Shown here: positions 26,104 to 34,343 of the stretch, piece after piece
Layout: each line of letters begins with the position of its first letter
Position numbering within the stretch: the stretch's first letter is position 1
NCBI RefSeq assembly: GCF_050433395.1
Contig: NZ_JBNPXH010000005.1
Coordinates: forward strand, 282,921 to 346,920
DNA length: 64,000 nt
Reading direction: 5' to 3'
DNA from: Mobilitalea torta
GTDB taxonomy: Bacteria; Bacillota; Clostridia; Lachnospirales; Lachnospiraceae
Notes under the pieces: generated by a model
What the model was told of the DNA's origin: nothing
The model's input: the letters and a program-made list of their open reading frames with translations, nothing else
The model's database searches: none
Program-made: the position numbers and the translations under genes

Positions 26104-27676
26104 CTTCTCCGTCCTCCCATTCGGCCTCGTCCAGTTCGGGCGGATTTATTATATTCAAGTTGTAGTTGTCTGCACCATACTCACACTTATCCAGAACCGA
26201 TTGCGGAATTTTACGGACGTTGATATTCTCATAGCGTTTGCCAAGGCCAATATCAAAAGCCGGGGCACACACGAGTAACCGTTCATACTCCGGCAGATCG
26301 CGGGAGATGTTGTCAAGCTGCGCCGCAGTGAGGTATTCGGTGGTGACATATATGTAACTGCCATCCTGACCCTTACCTTGTTTCCAGAACACGTCGGCGT
26401 CAGGTTCATAATCGTAGCCGTTTAGTTTTGCAATTGCAGCGACGAGCATTTGTGCATTATATTTATTGTTTATAACAGGTTGCCCATACTTGTCAGCTAC
26501 AATCAGCGTAGGTGCAAGCTCATAAAATTTGAAACCGCCACCACCTTGCCAGTTTTGTGCTTTGGATATACCGCCCTGTTCACCATCCACTACCGCTTTC
26601 AGGCGCGGTAGACAATGGGTATAACAATGCTCGCCCAACTCAATACCGATATAACGTCGTCCCATTTTGTGGGCAACAGCGGCTGTTGTGCCAGAGCCAA
26701 GGAAACTATCAAGGGTTAGGTCACCAGGATTTGATGCAATTGTCAGAATACGTTGAATTAGGCGCTCTGGTTTTGGAGTATCGAAAACATTTGCCGCCCC
26801 AAACAATGCCAATATTTCTTTTTTTGCTTCTTGGTTATGTCCCACTTCCTTGTTACTCCACCAAGTCCAAGGCACAACTCCCTCATGTTCGCTCAAATAT
26901 GTCTTTCTACGTGGCATTGCCTTTCCATCAGCGCCAAACCAGAACCGCCCTTGTGCCAATTGTTCTAGGTAGACAGACTCGATGTTTTTCCAGCACTTTC
27001 CTTCAGGAGGGCTAAATACTGATCCCCCAGGAGTTGTAATTGAATACATCTGATTCGGTCTATAGCCTTGTGCAGTAAAATCCGCAGATGTCCATGCCCC
27101 GCGCGGATCGTTGTCTGGATTATTATAATTACTCGCTTGCTCCTCGCTCAATGGCAGTTTATTGCGCGATTTTTTAAAGGCATCCGGATTCTTTGCATAT
27201 ACGAGAATATAATCATGCCCATCGCTAATTGTGCCTCTCATATCTGGAGAAGTTCGTTTTTGCCAGACAATCGCAGTAACATAGGATGATCGTGAAAAAA
27301 CTTCGTCACACAGCACCTTGAGGTATGCCTGTTCGTCATCATCAATACTGAGCCATATGCTACCATCCTCGCTGAGTAAATTCCAAAGTATTCTTAAACG
27401 AGGTGTCATAAGCGACAGCCAAGTCGAGTGTTCAAGGTTGTCGTCGTAGTGTTCAAATGCACTACCCGTGTTATATGGTGGGTCGATATAAATACACTTC
27501 ACACGCCCGGCAAATTCCTGTTCCAAAGCTTTCAGTGCAAGCAAGTTATCCCCGTGGATGAGCATATTATCGGCGGTGGGGTCACCGTAATCCTTAGAGG
27601 CATTGTGAAGCAGTATACGTGGTTCGACGGCGGGTTCATCACCTTTGCCAATCCAAGTAAGTTCAAGTTTCTGCAT
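26096..27676 (-). CDS. mod: DNA adenine methyltransferase, type III Mod-like
   Basis: The protein has 526 residues. The catalytic motif IDPPYNTGS (near residue 68) precedes the AdoMet-binding motif FLGSGTTAAVAH (near residue 320), the order of beta-class N6-adenine methyltransferases to which type III Mod subunits belong. It would mark host DNA so that the Res-like partner spares it. GGAGG precedes the ATG. A target-recognition region probably lies between the two motifs; its specificity cannot be read. The C-terminal 120 residues beyond a typical core are unassigned and may contact partners. Confidence 0.92.
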   Translation of the reverse strand: MQKLELTWIGKGDEPAVEPRILLHNASKDYGDPTADNMLIHGDNLLALKALEQEFAGRVKCIYIDPPYNTGSAFEHYDDNLEHSTWLSLMTPRLRILWNLLSEDGSIWLSIDDDEQAYLKVLCDEVFSRSSYVTAIVWQKRTSPDMRGTISDGHDYILVYAKNPDAFKKSRNKLPLSEEQASNYNNPDNDPRGAWTSADFTAQGYRPNQMYSITTPGGSVFSPPEGKCWKNIESVYLEQLAQGRFWFGADGKAMPRRKTYLSEHEGVVPWTWWSNKEVGHNQEAKKEILALFGAANVFDTPKPERLIQRILTIASNPGDLTLDSFLGSGTTAAVAHKMGRRYIGIELGEHCYTHCLPRLKAVVDGEQGGISKAQNWQGGGGFKFYELAPTLIVADKYGQPVINNKYNAQMLVAAIAKLNGYDYEPDADVFWKQGKGQDGSYIYVTTEYLTAAQLDNISRDLPEYERLLVCAPAFDIGLGKRYENINVRKIPQSVLDKCEYGADNYNLNIINPPELDEAEWEDGEDA

Positions 27677-27689
27677 ATGTAAAGTCCTC

Positions 27690-30551
27690 CTACACTATCT
27701 CGAACGAGAATGTCATGATCGTTTCCGATTCGATTTCACCGTTTAATCGAGCACGGATATTTTCCTGTAGTGCTTCGTTTTCAGCGGTAATCCGATCTTC
27801 TTCAAGGTATATCTCTCGCTCCATTTTTCTGCGCTTATCTTCTAAGGCAGTAATAACCGACCATTTTTCTAACATTTCGTCAAGGGGGCAGATATCCTTT
27901 GAGGTTCGATAATCTTTACGTTTTTCGGCGATTTCCTTTTTCAAAACTTTCAATTGCTTTTGTAGACCCTCTTTCAGGTCTTCACTGTAGGCATCCAATT
28001 TTTCGACCTGTTCCAAGAAGTATTGTTTATTTCGCTCAGCAATGTCGTCTTTTTGCTGTTGAATACCTTCCTGTCGCCGCCTTTTCAAAGCTTCGGTTTC
28101 CGGTGAACATTCACCGACAATGGTTGATTCTAGCTCCATAATACGCTCGACCATTTTATCATCAACCGGCGTGCCGTCATTTGTGATTATCGAGATAATC
28201 AGATGCTCCTCGTTGTTAATGCCTTTATGTGTTAGCTTATCAATGGAGATGACGCCGCTTTTTAGGTCGGGATGGCTGTCCAAAAAGCTGATGTGGTCTG
28301 CAGCCGGAAGTGTGGAATGCGTGAACTGTATAGCTACTGACGGGGTTTCGGCGGCCATTGCTTGTAATATCCAATCGCCGCACAATTCGCCATCACGGCG
28401 AAGAAATTCGTCATGAAGCTCCTCCGCGTCGTGCCAACGCAGGTTATAGGTCTTACGTTCGCCGTTCTCTATATACGCAAAGCGCCACTGGTTAAGAGGT
28501 TCAACCCGTTCTGCGCCTTGCATGACAAAAAAGTTACAGAGCCAACGCGAAAACTTATCAAGTTCGGTTTTTGTCCCCTCGTGACAGTGTTTCAAATGTA
28601 CAGATACGTCCTCGTCAAAATTTTCAAGGATTGATTGCCGCGCTTTCGTCATGTTTTCGCTTATCTGTTCAGATAGTTCTTCCTGCAAACGGTCAAACGC
28701 AGCTTTTATGTCATCGGGATGACGGCAAGTCTGGTAAATATCTAGGATACGCTTTTCAAAATCCACGCCATCTTCAATAGCCCCAAGGACTTCATCAGAC
28801 GAGCCGAATACGCCCTCAAAGAGTCTGAACTTTTGAGATAGCAATTCAAATACTCTCTCATCAGCTGCATTAGCACGATTAAGAAAGTTTATTACTATGA
28901 CGTCATTTTTTTGTCCATAGCGGTGACAACGGCCAATCCGCTGCTCTATGCGCTGGGGATTCCACGGCAAGTCGTAGTTGACTACAATGTTGCAAAACTG
29001 CAGGTTAATTCCCTCGGCAGCAGCCTCTGTCCCAATGAGAATTGAAGCGCGGTCACGGAACTCCTCAACAATCGCCGACTTTTTATCTGCCGCCGTTGAA
29101 CCCGAAATTTTACCATCGTCTTTGTGCCGATCCCGCCATTCCTTAAAGACGCGAGTGGATACAGGGTCATTGTTCGATCCGTCCAGAAATACAATCTGTC
29201 CATCATAGCCATTTTGGGAAAGCAGGTTCATAAGGTATTGTTGCGTCCGCTTTGATTCGGTGAATATTACTGCCTTTCGTGCACCACCAAGTTGTTGGTT
29301 CTTTTCGAATCCGCGATTTAGTGCAGTCAGAAGGTTGTCGCCTTTAGCGTTGGTTGTAATTCTTTCGGCAAGAGCGGCAAATTGTTTCAATTCTTCAATT
29401 TCAGCTCGTATGCCCTCATAGTCTGCTGCCATTTCGTCCACCGCACCGTTATCGTCGCCATTCGATTCCTCGTCAATGAGCTCATCGATGCCATCGTAAT
29501 CATCAAGATCTGATAGATTCAACTGAGCTTGATAATCACTTAATTTCAGGTTCAGGCGGTCGATTATGGTGGACAGAGTGCCGTGAATCGCCATTGACGA
29601 CGATGCAAGCAATTTTCTTGCCACCAACATCAGAAGTTGGCGTTGCCCTTGTGGGAAAGCGTGAAGCCGTTCTCGCTGCAAATAATTAGACACGTCTGTG
29701 TATAATTGCTCCTCGTCCTGGCTTGGTGTATATTCTTGCGTTATAGTCGTTCGATTTGTATACGGCACGTACTCAGCCACTTGCCTGCGTAGAGTTCGCT
29801 TACAAAAATTCTGTAAGCGGCCTTTCAAGTTCCTGTTACGGTTCTCTACATTAGATACGTTGACATACACCTCACGAAATACTTCAGGGTCACCGAAAAC
29901 TTGCTCGTCAATAATACTGACAAGACCGTAGAGCTCCATCAGGTTGTTTTGTAGCGGGGTTGCCGTGAGAAGTAGTTTTTTACGCCCACGGAGAGCGGTT
30001 TTTAAATTATTGCCCATCACGTTGTTTCGCTTATAGACGTTGCGGAGTTTGTGCGCTTCGTCCATAATTACCAAATCCCAGTCAATTAACAAAATATCAC
30101 GCATCTTTGCCGATGCGAAGTTATATGAACAAATCACCACTGCGTCTTGCGCAAGAAAAGGGTTGCAAGACGGGTTCTCTTTCTTCGCCTTGTTATAATT
30201 CTTTGATTCCAGTATTTCAGAACGGATAAAAAATTTCTCATCCAGTTCGGTTCTCCATTGTGTGCGAAGGGTGGCTGTAACAATCAAGAGGATTTTCCGT
30301 TTACGCTCCGACCAGCACTGGGCAAGCACAAGACCGGCCTCTATCGTTTTACCGAGTCCGACTTCATCAGCAAGCAAGGCTCCATTTGATAACGGTGACT
30401 GCAGCGCAAATAAAGCTGCGTCCACTTGATGGGGGTTCAAGTCTACTTTAACCCCAGACATGGCAGAAGCAAGCCCGTCAATAGAGTGCTGCGGACGTTT
30501 CAGCATAAGCTGTTCGGCAAAAAACTTAATTTGATGTGCTGTATACGGCAT
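27690..30551 (-). CDS. SNF2/RapA-like DNA translocase, first large gene of the defence operon
   Basis: The protein has 953 residues. Swi2/Snf2 motifs run in order: DEVGLGKTIEAGLV (near residue 62), MDEAHKLRN (near 165), TATPLQNN (near 200), and QRIGRCHRYGQ (near 535). Residues from about 790 to 935 are a Lys/Glu-rich coiled coil. This is the class of RapA/HepA and DrmD-like translocases, which move along double-stranded DNA or strip proteins without unwinding. It follows the XRE gene by 14 bases and precedes mod by 13, so it is likely made together with the modification and cutting subunits. A remodelling or sensing role is inferred. Confidence 0.9.
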   Translation of the reverse strand: MPYTAHQIKFFAEQLMLKRPQHSIDGLASAMSGVKVDLNPHQVDAALFALQSPLSNGALLADEVGLGKTIEAGLVLAQCWSERKRKILLIVTATLRTQWRTELDEKFFIRSEILESKNYNKAKKENPSCNPFLAQDAVVICSYNFASAKMRDILLIDWDLVIMDEAHKLRNVYKRNNVMGNNLKTALRGRKKLLLTATPLQNNLMELYGLVSIIDEQVFGDPEVFREVYVNVSNVENRNRNLKGRLQNFCKRTLRRQVAEYVPYTNRTTITQEYTPSQDEEQLYTDVSNYLQRERLHAFPQGQRQLLMLVARKLLASSSMAIHGTLSTIIDRLNLKLSDYQAQLNLSDLDDYDGIDELIDEESNGDDNGAVDEMAADYEGIRAEIEELKQFAALAERITTNAKGDNLLTALNRGFEKNQQLGGARKAVIFTESKRTQQYLMNLLSQNGYDGQIVFLDGSNNDPVSTRVFKEWRDRHKDDGKISGSTAADKKSAIVEEFRDRASILIGTEAAAEGINLQFCNIVVNYDLPWNPQRIEQRIGRCHRYGQKNDVIVINFLNRANAADERVFELLSQKFRLFEGVFGSSDEVLGAIEDGVDFEKRILDIYQTCRHPDDIKAAFDRLQEELSEQISENMTKARQSILENFDEDVSVHLKHCHEGTKTELDKFSRWLCNFFVMQGAERVEPLNQWRFAYIENGERKTYNLRWHDAEELHDEFLRRDGELCGDWILQAMAAETPSVAIQFTHSTLPAADHISFLDSHPDLKSGVISIDKLTHKGINNEEHLIISIITNDGTPVDDKMVERIMELESTIVGECSPETEALKRRRQEGIQQQKDDIAERNKQYFLEQVEKLDAYSEDLKEGLQKQLKVLKKEIAEKRKDYRTSKDICPLDEMLEKWSVITALEDKRRKMEREIYLEEDRITAENEALQENIRARLNGEIESETIMTFSFEIV

Positions 30552-30565
30552 AACAAGTAGCTCCT

Positions 30566-30772
30566 TTATTTGTCTTCTGACATCTCCATAATGTCGGAAA
30601 TGTCACAATCTAATGCTCGGCATATCTTTTCGAGAATTTCAGTGTTTACATTTTCGTTTTTTCCTAATTTTGTAACCGATGCAGAACTAATACCCGCCAA
30701 AGACGGCAGGTCTTTCTTTTTAAGGTCACGATCAATTAGAAGCTTCCATAACTTTTTATAACTTATAGCCAT
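30566..30772 (-). CDS. XRE-family (Cro/CI) regulator heading the defence operon
   Basis: The protein has 68 residues and is almost entirely one XRE helix-turn-helix (KKDLPSLAGISSASVTKLG, then ILEKICRALDC). It is first in the minus-strand run, right after a good promoter, with a weak ribosome site (GGCGAGGG about 12 bases before the ATG). It probably represses or times its own operon, as control proteins do in restriction systems. The intergenic region to the divergent XRE-ImmA module is 272 bases. Confidence 0.85.
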   Translation of the reverse strand: MAISYKKLWKLLIDRDLKKKDLPSLAGISSASVTKLGKNENVNTEILEKICRALDCDISDIMEMSEDK

Positions 30773-30827
30773 TTGGTTTTGGTTCCCTCGCCTTCAGGTT
30801 TCTTGGAATGTACAAGCATATTTCATT

Positions 30828-30856
30828 ATTATAGCTCAATCGACAATTTATTACAA
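30828..30856 (-). promoter_or_regulatory. Main promoter of the defence operon
   Basis: Minus-strand TTGTAA (30856-30851), exactly 17 bases, TATAAT (30833-30828), about 60 bases before the XRE start. This is the only strong promoter I see for the ten-gene run. Confidence 0.7.
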
Positions 30857-30948
30857 GAGTAAATGCTGAGAAGTCTTGAATTTATATTGTCATCTCTTGA
30901 TTAAAAACTTAAGATTCTCTGGTTCTCTGGTGCACAAGCAAAAACAGC

Positions 30949-30977
30949 TTGACATAAATATAAACGCATGTTAAAAT
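30949..30977 (+). promoter_or_regulatory. Promoter of the XRE-ImmA module
   Basis: TTGACA (30949-30954), 17-base spacer, TAAAAT (30972-30977). It faces away from the defence-operon promoter. Confidence 0.8.
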
Positions 30978-30983
30978 ACGCAC

Positions 30984-31001
30984 ATCAGCGAATTTGCTGA
31001 T
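30984..31001. promoter_or_regulatory. Putative operator at the XRE-ImmA start site
   Basis: ATCAGC (30984-30989) and GCTGAT (30996-31001) form an inverted repeat that covers the expected transcription start, where a repressor made by the first gene could block its own promoter. Confidence 0.5.
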
Positions 31002-31044
31002 ATGCTGTTTGGCAATATTGCCGTCAGCGGAGAGGAGAACAGTT

Positions 31045-31437
31045 ATGGCTGGAGAATTTGGCACCTATATCGATAATAAAAGAAAAGGTCGTGGTATCGG
31101 CGGCGAAGACATCAAACTGAAAGACATTGCCGATGCTATGGGAATGACGGCGTCGTATCTCTCGGATATCGTCAAAGGTAGGCGAAATCCGCCAGAGATG
31201 CAGATTCTCGAAAAAATCGCAATTGTATTACAACTTACCCCTGATGAAAAAGAGGAGATGCTTGATCTCGCAGGACGGGAAAGGGATACCGCGGCTCCTG
31301 ATTTGCCCGAATATTTGATGTCCACACAATTGCCCCATGTCAGAAAAGCTCTGCGCCGTGCAAATGAGAAAAATCTTGGTGACGACTTTTGGAAAAAGGT
31401 GCTGGACGACATCAGTAAACAAGATAAACAACCATAA
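31045..31437 (+). CDS. XRE-family repressor of an ImmR/ImmA-like switch
   Basis: The protein has 130 residues. The start at 31045 has GAGAGGAG before it; an open frame from 30994 lacks a site. Residues about 20-80 form an XRE helix-turn-helix (IKLKDIADAMGMTASYLSDI). The C-terminal half is helical. It is followed after 16 bases by an ImmA/IrrE peptidase gene. In ICEBs1 and related elements such a peptidase cleaves the repressor to switch the element on, and the same logic is inferred here. Confidence 0.85.
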   Translation: MAGEFGTYIDNKRKGRGIGGEDIKLKDIADAMGMTASYLSDIVKGRRNPPEMQILEKIAIVLQLTPDEKEEMLDLAGRERDTAAPDLPEYLMSTQLPHVRKALRRANEKNLGDDFWKKVLDDISKQDKQP

Positions 31438-31453
31438 GACCGGGAGGAATTAT

Positions 31454-32164
31454 ATGTCTGTGCTGCTATCGTCAAATGCTCCACACATCTGTCGGGATGA
31501 GTTTGATAAAGAAGCTTTGGGGTTCCTGGACAAATATTATCCAGAGGCTTTGCAACGCCCTGTGGCGGTGCCGATTCTGTATGTTGCCCGCCACCGCATG
31601 GGTCTGCGTGTTGTTGAAAAACGACTAACCGAGGATTTCAGTGTTCTCGGCCAAATGTGTTTCACTAGCGGACTGACCGAGATTTACGACAAGGAAGATG
31701 GATCATACAAAATGGTAAAAGCCCGGTACGGCACAATGATTATCGATCCTGATACCATCGCCAAACGCAATGAAGGCTGTAGGAACAACACAATCGCGCA
31801 CGAAGCTTTCCATTGGCATAAACATCGTGACTATCATATATCCATTTCTGTTGTCGACCCTAAAAAGTCGGCAAGAATTCGTAGTGTATATAATGAATAT
31901 GATGAATCTAATAAAGCGAACTGGTCTGATGAGGACTGGATGGAGTGGCAGGCAAGAGGCATCGCGCCACGTATTCTTATGCCACCTGAACAGTTTGATG
32001 AAACGGCTAATCGGTTTTTTGAAGAAAAATCGCGTAAAGTCAGTTCTCACGGGAACTGGTATATTCACACTGCGGTAGTTAACAGCTTGGCAGACTTTTT
32101 TCAGGTGTCCAAGCAGTCCGTTGAAATTCGTCTCAGCGAGCGAGGCTATTATTTGCGTGAATAG
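31454..32164 (+). CDS. ImmA/IrrE-family metallopeptidase
   Basis: The protein has 236 residues and starts after GGGAGGA. The zinc motif HEAFHWHKH (near residue 116) is the HExxH of ImmA/IrrE peptidases, with a downstream Glu-rich helix. This family cleaves XRE repressors in response to DNA damage or cell signals. The partner would be the upstream XRE gene, and possibly also the short XRE protein that heads the defence operon 0.5 kb away. The C-terminal 60 residues (SLADFFQVSKQSVEIRLSE) look like a small HTH, common in this family. Confidence 0.88.
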   Translation: MSVLLSSNAPHICRDEFDKEALGFLDKYYPEALQRPVAVPILYVARHRMGLRVVEKRLTEDFSVLGQMCFTSGLTEIYDKEDGSYKMVKARYGTMIIDPDTIAKRNEGCRNNTIAHEAFHWHKHRDYHISISVVDPKKSARIRSVYNEYDESNKANWSDEDWMEWQARGIAPRILMPPEQFDETANRFFEEKSRKVSSHGNWYIHTAVVNSLADFFQVSKQSVEIRLSERGYYLRE

Positions 32165-32246
32165 CTGCCATTTGAAGCGTGTATTTTTTTAACAAAAAAC
32201 TTCGCAAATTAGTTTATTTGCTATGTTGCGTGAAAGGAGGATTAAT

Positions 32247-32402
32247 ATGCACGAGACAGTCAAATGCCCTAACTGTAATAAACGAATTTTTGATCTCGAA
32301 TGGCAAGGGCGCACAGCTATTAAAATCAAATGTATCCACTGTCGCAATGTTGTGTCTATCGAGCGAAATCCAGATTCCACACAAAAAAAGAAAGCAGTTT
32401 AA
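32247..32402 (+). CDS. Com-like zinc-finger small protein (51 aa)
   Basis: AAAGGAGG precedes the ATG. The sequence carries two pairs of cysteines, KCPNCNK and KCIHCRN, spaced by about 22 residues, the treble-clef/knuckle layout of the Mu Com translational regulator family, and ends in a Lys-rich tail. It likely binds nucleic acid. It follows the ImmA gene by about 80 bases and is followed by a hairpin with a U-run. Confidence 0.7.
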   Translation: MHETVKCPNCNKRIFDLEWQGRTAIKIKCIHCRNVVSIERNPDSTQKKKAV

Positions 32403-32441
32403 CCATACCGAGCAACGGCACCGAAAGCGAGTGACCAAATG

Positions 32442-32490
32442 GCCGGATGTGTTACGAGATAATCGTGATGCATCCAGCTTTTTTGTTTTT
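32442..32490 (+). terminator. Hairpin with U-run just before the 52-aa gene
   Basis: GGATG and ACGA on the left pair with TCGT and CATCC on the right around a GATAA loop, then TTTTTTGTTTTT. The U-run ends where the next ribosome site (AAAGGAGG) begins, so it may act as an attenuator as well as a terminator. Confidence 0.65.
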
Positions 32491-32508
32491 AGAAAGGAGG
32501 ATTACCAC

Positions 32509-32667
32509 ATGAACGAAGTAAAGAACCTTGATCAAAAGCGAGTTTGTGACGTTAGCACCGATGCGCGTGTAATCGAGATACGCAGAAAAGAATGCATAAC
32601 TCAAATCACCGCGAATCCAGACGGCACGTTAAACATCACTCACGAGCGCGTAAAACCTGCGATTTAA
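32509..32667 (+). CDS. Small element protein (52 aa), function unknown
   Basis: AAAGGAGG lies nine bases before the ATG. The product is charged, with VIEIRRKECITQIT and a C-terminal basic end, and no recognised motif. Good ribosome site and position between other small element genes support that it is real; function is unknown. Confidence 0.55.
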   Translation: MNEVKNLDQKRVCDVSTDARVIEIRRKECITQITANPDGTLNITHERVKPAI

Positions 32668-32694
32668 CCGCAAAGCCACAGAAAATCAATAACC

Positions 32695-32810
32695 GAAATC
32701 CGCCAGAACGCAAGACGGCAGTGCGGAATCCCTAACCAAGGGGTTCACCTGCCGTCTTGTTTCGTTTATGCGGATTCAACGGCTCCGGCGGATTTCAGAA
32801 ATCTCTGAAA
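32695..32810 (+). promoter_or_regulatory. Nested hairpin leader before the sigma-like gene
   Basis: Three perfect inverted repeats: GAAATCCGCC (32695-32704) with GGCGGATTTC (32787-32796); inside it CAAGACGGCA (32711-32720) with TGCCGTCTTG (32750-32759), followed by TTTCGTTT; and TTTCAGA (32793-32799) with TCTGAAA (32804-32810). The outer and last stems share bases 32793-32796, so they cannot both form. The ribosome site starts at 32815. This is the layout of a riboregulator or attenuator. Confidence 0.55.
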
Positions 32811-32828
32811 TTCAAAGGAGCCAATTTT

Positions 32829-33401
32829 ATGAGTAAAAAATCTTTCAAACCCACCCCCATCCCGCATCGCTCCAAGTTCGGCGAGCCGATGCAATACTAC
32901 ATCCTCTCCGAGGACGGGGGGCAGCAGACCAAGGTAACGCGCGCCGAGTTATCGGACAACCCCTATCCGCAGCGGTGGTTCGTGGATGAAGAGTCCGGGC
33001 TTGTGGTCCGGCTTTCCCGCACGGCCAAGGGCGACGAACTCGCCCGCGTAAATATGCGTTCCGTCTGGCGCGAATCTAAGTATCAGGAACGCTGGGCGGG
33101 ACGGACGGTCGAGCCCAGCGTTGACGGCGATGGCGACGAGGTCATGTTCGAACCAGTCGACAGCTTCGACATGGAGGATTTCATGGAAGAGCAGGCCAAA
33201 TTTGAAATACTGTCCGCCGCCCTCGCCGACCTGACCCAAGAGGATAGCGACCTGATCAAAGCCATCTTCTGGGGCGGCAAGACCGAAAGGCAGTTGGCGC
33301 CGGAACTGGGGCTTAAAGAGCCCAAAAGCGTCAACAAGCGAAAACACCGCATCCTTGAAATTTTACGGGATAACGAAGCTCTACATAGTTTTTTCGAATA
33401 G
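32829..33401 (+). CDS. Sigma-70 region 4-like element protein
   Basis: The protein has 190 residues, with the start at 32829 after AAAGGAG; an open frame from 32757 lacks a site. The C-terminal 60 residues (LTQEDSDLIKAIFWGG, then TERQLAPELGLKEPKSVN and KRKHRILEIL) form a sigma region-4-type helix-turn-helix. The N-terminal part is not a sigma region 2. Such proteins are common on clostridial integrative elements and may steer element transcription. The codon use looks more GC-rich than in the defence operon, hinting at a different origin. Confidence 0.65.
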   Translation: MSKKSFKPTPIPHRSKFGEPMQYYILSEDGGQQTKVTRAELSDNPYPQRWFVDEESGLVVRLSRTAKGDELARVNMRSVWRESKYQERWAGRTVEPSVDGDGDEVMFEPVDSFDMEDFMEEQAKFEILSAALADLTQEDSDLIKAIFWGGKTERQLAPELGLKEPKSVNKRKHRILEILRDNEALHSFFE

Positions 33402-33490
33402 CCACCACCCGCCGGTACGCAAACCGCCCCCACCTGTCTGTTGATGGTGTAGGGGCGGCGAAGCCCCCCCCCGGAAACGGAGGTAAACGT

Positions 33491-33637
33491 ATGGAAATTA
33501 AACAGCAAACTCAGAAACCGCCTGACGACGACACCGCCGAGGAAATCATCGGTATCCTTACGGCGATATCGGTTGTCAGCAAGCGGCTCGCAAAGAAACT
33601 GCGCCTGTTGGAACAGGAAACGGGCGAAGAGACCTAA
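33491..33637 (+). CDS. Small helical element protein (48 aa)
   Basis: GGAGG precedes the ATG at 33491. The product has an acidic N-terminal third (DDDTAEEIIG) and a basic amphipathic helix (VVSKRLAKKLRLLEQ). It lies 89 bases after the sigma-like gene in the same direction. Similar very short proteins lie upstream of recombinase or relaxase genes on conjugative elements, but none follows here. Confidence 0.5.
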   Translation: MEIKQQTQKPPDDDTAEEIIGILTAISVVSKRLAKKLRLLEQETGEET

Positions 33638-33718
33638 TTCACCCAGACAATCTACGGCAGCAAATCCTGACACAACCTCCTTACAGGCAGATGCTCTTCC
33701 GATGCTTTTTCTACTCGC

Positions 33719-34126
33719 TCATAGGAGACTTCTCACCGTATTTTGCACAGCAGGATTCGCCTCCACATCAGGAGCAGCTGGTCTTTTCTGTGTGCTCACC
33801 GGTTGCCGGAATGGCATTGTCATAGCGTTCACCATTTCATATTCGATTCTCTGGCATATGCAAATTGTTTGCCATACTTTTCTCATCATGCATGAACCAT
33901 GAAACTCCTGGTCTTCCTACAAGTTTTTCAGAATCGCCAGTTTATCTGCAATCCTGCCCTTCATCCCGCGATGTACCGCTATAGCCTGCAAGGGTTCGGC
34001 AAATATGCCCGCTTTGCACAGCTTGAAAGGCATAGCATGGGAAACACCTCCACATTCCGCTATTTTTATTTCGATGATACCACCGTTTTCTCAAGCAAAT
34101 CGCACAAGCGTCTGCATATTATCCAT
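33719..34126 (-). pseudogene. Decayed coding remnants at the right edge of the island
   Basis: On the minus strand a 70-codon frame from 34126 to 33917 reads coherently (GGIIEIKIAECGG, AIAVHRGMKGRIADKL) but has an in-frame TGA at codon 12. A 56-residue frame (33889-33719) follows without a proper ribosome site. I recognise neither. They are best read as remains of an element gene. Confidence 0.35.
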
Positions 34127-34222
34127 CACTAGGCTGTTTCCTTCATCAACCAGAGCAAGCTGACAGATTGTCGGTTCTATTTGAAGACTATATACAACCG
34201 ACAAAATAGATATTGCAAACAA

Positions 34223-34254
34223 ATTCGAGCCACTGGTACACCAGTGGCTCGAAT
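34223..34254. repeat. Perfect 14-bp palindromic hairpin
   Basis: ATTCGAGCCACTGG (34223-34236) and CCAGTGGCTCGAAT (34241-34254) with loop TACA. On the minus strand it is followed by TTTGTTTG, so it may end transcripts coming from lysS; it could also be an element end. Confidence 0.7.
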
Positions 34255-34316
34255 CGTTTCATCCGATATTTCTCATTTGTTGCAAAAAAGTTGTAGTATA
34301 CCTTTTCCCAATTTCA

Positions 34317-34343
34317 GCAAACCCAGTCACCATGCGGGTTTGC
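34317..34343 (-). terminator. Hairpin after lysS
   Basis: GCAAACCC (34317-34324) and GGGTTTGC (34336-34343) form an 8-bp stem ten bases past the lysS stop. The following U content is low, so termination would be weak and may need the second hairpin near 34.24 kb. Confidence 0.45.

Noticed and set aside
15330..30772. Assignment of the defence run to DISARM
   Set aside because: SNF2, methyltransferase and PLD proteins are shared, but no DrmA helicase with its C-terminal domain or DrmB is present, and Res and SbcCD are not part of DISARM.
9780..34310. att site pair based on the shared AAAAGTTGTAG-like words near 9990 and 34285
   Set aside because: The match is short, AT-rich and inexact, so it does not exceed what is expected by chance in this sequence.
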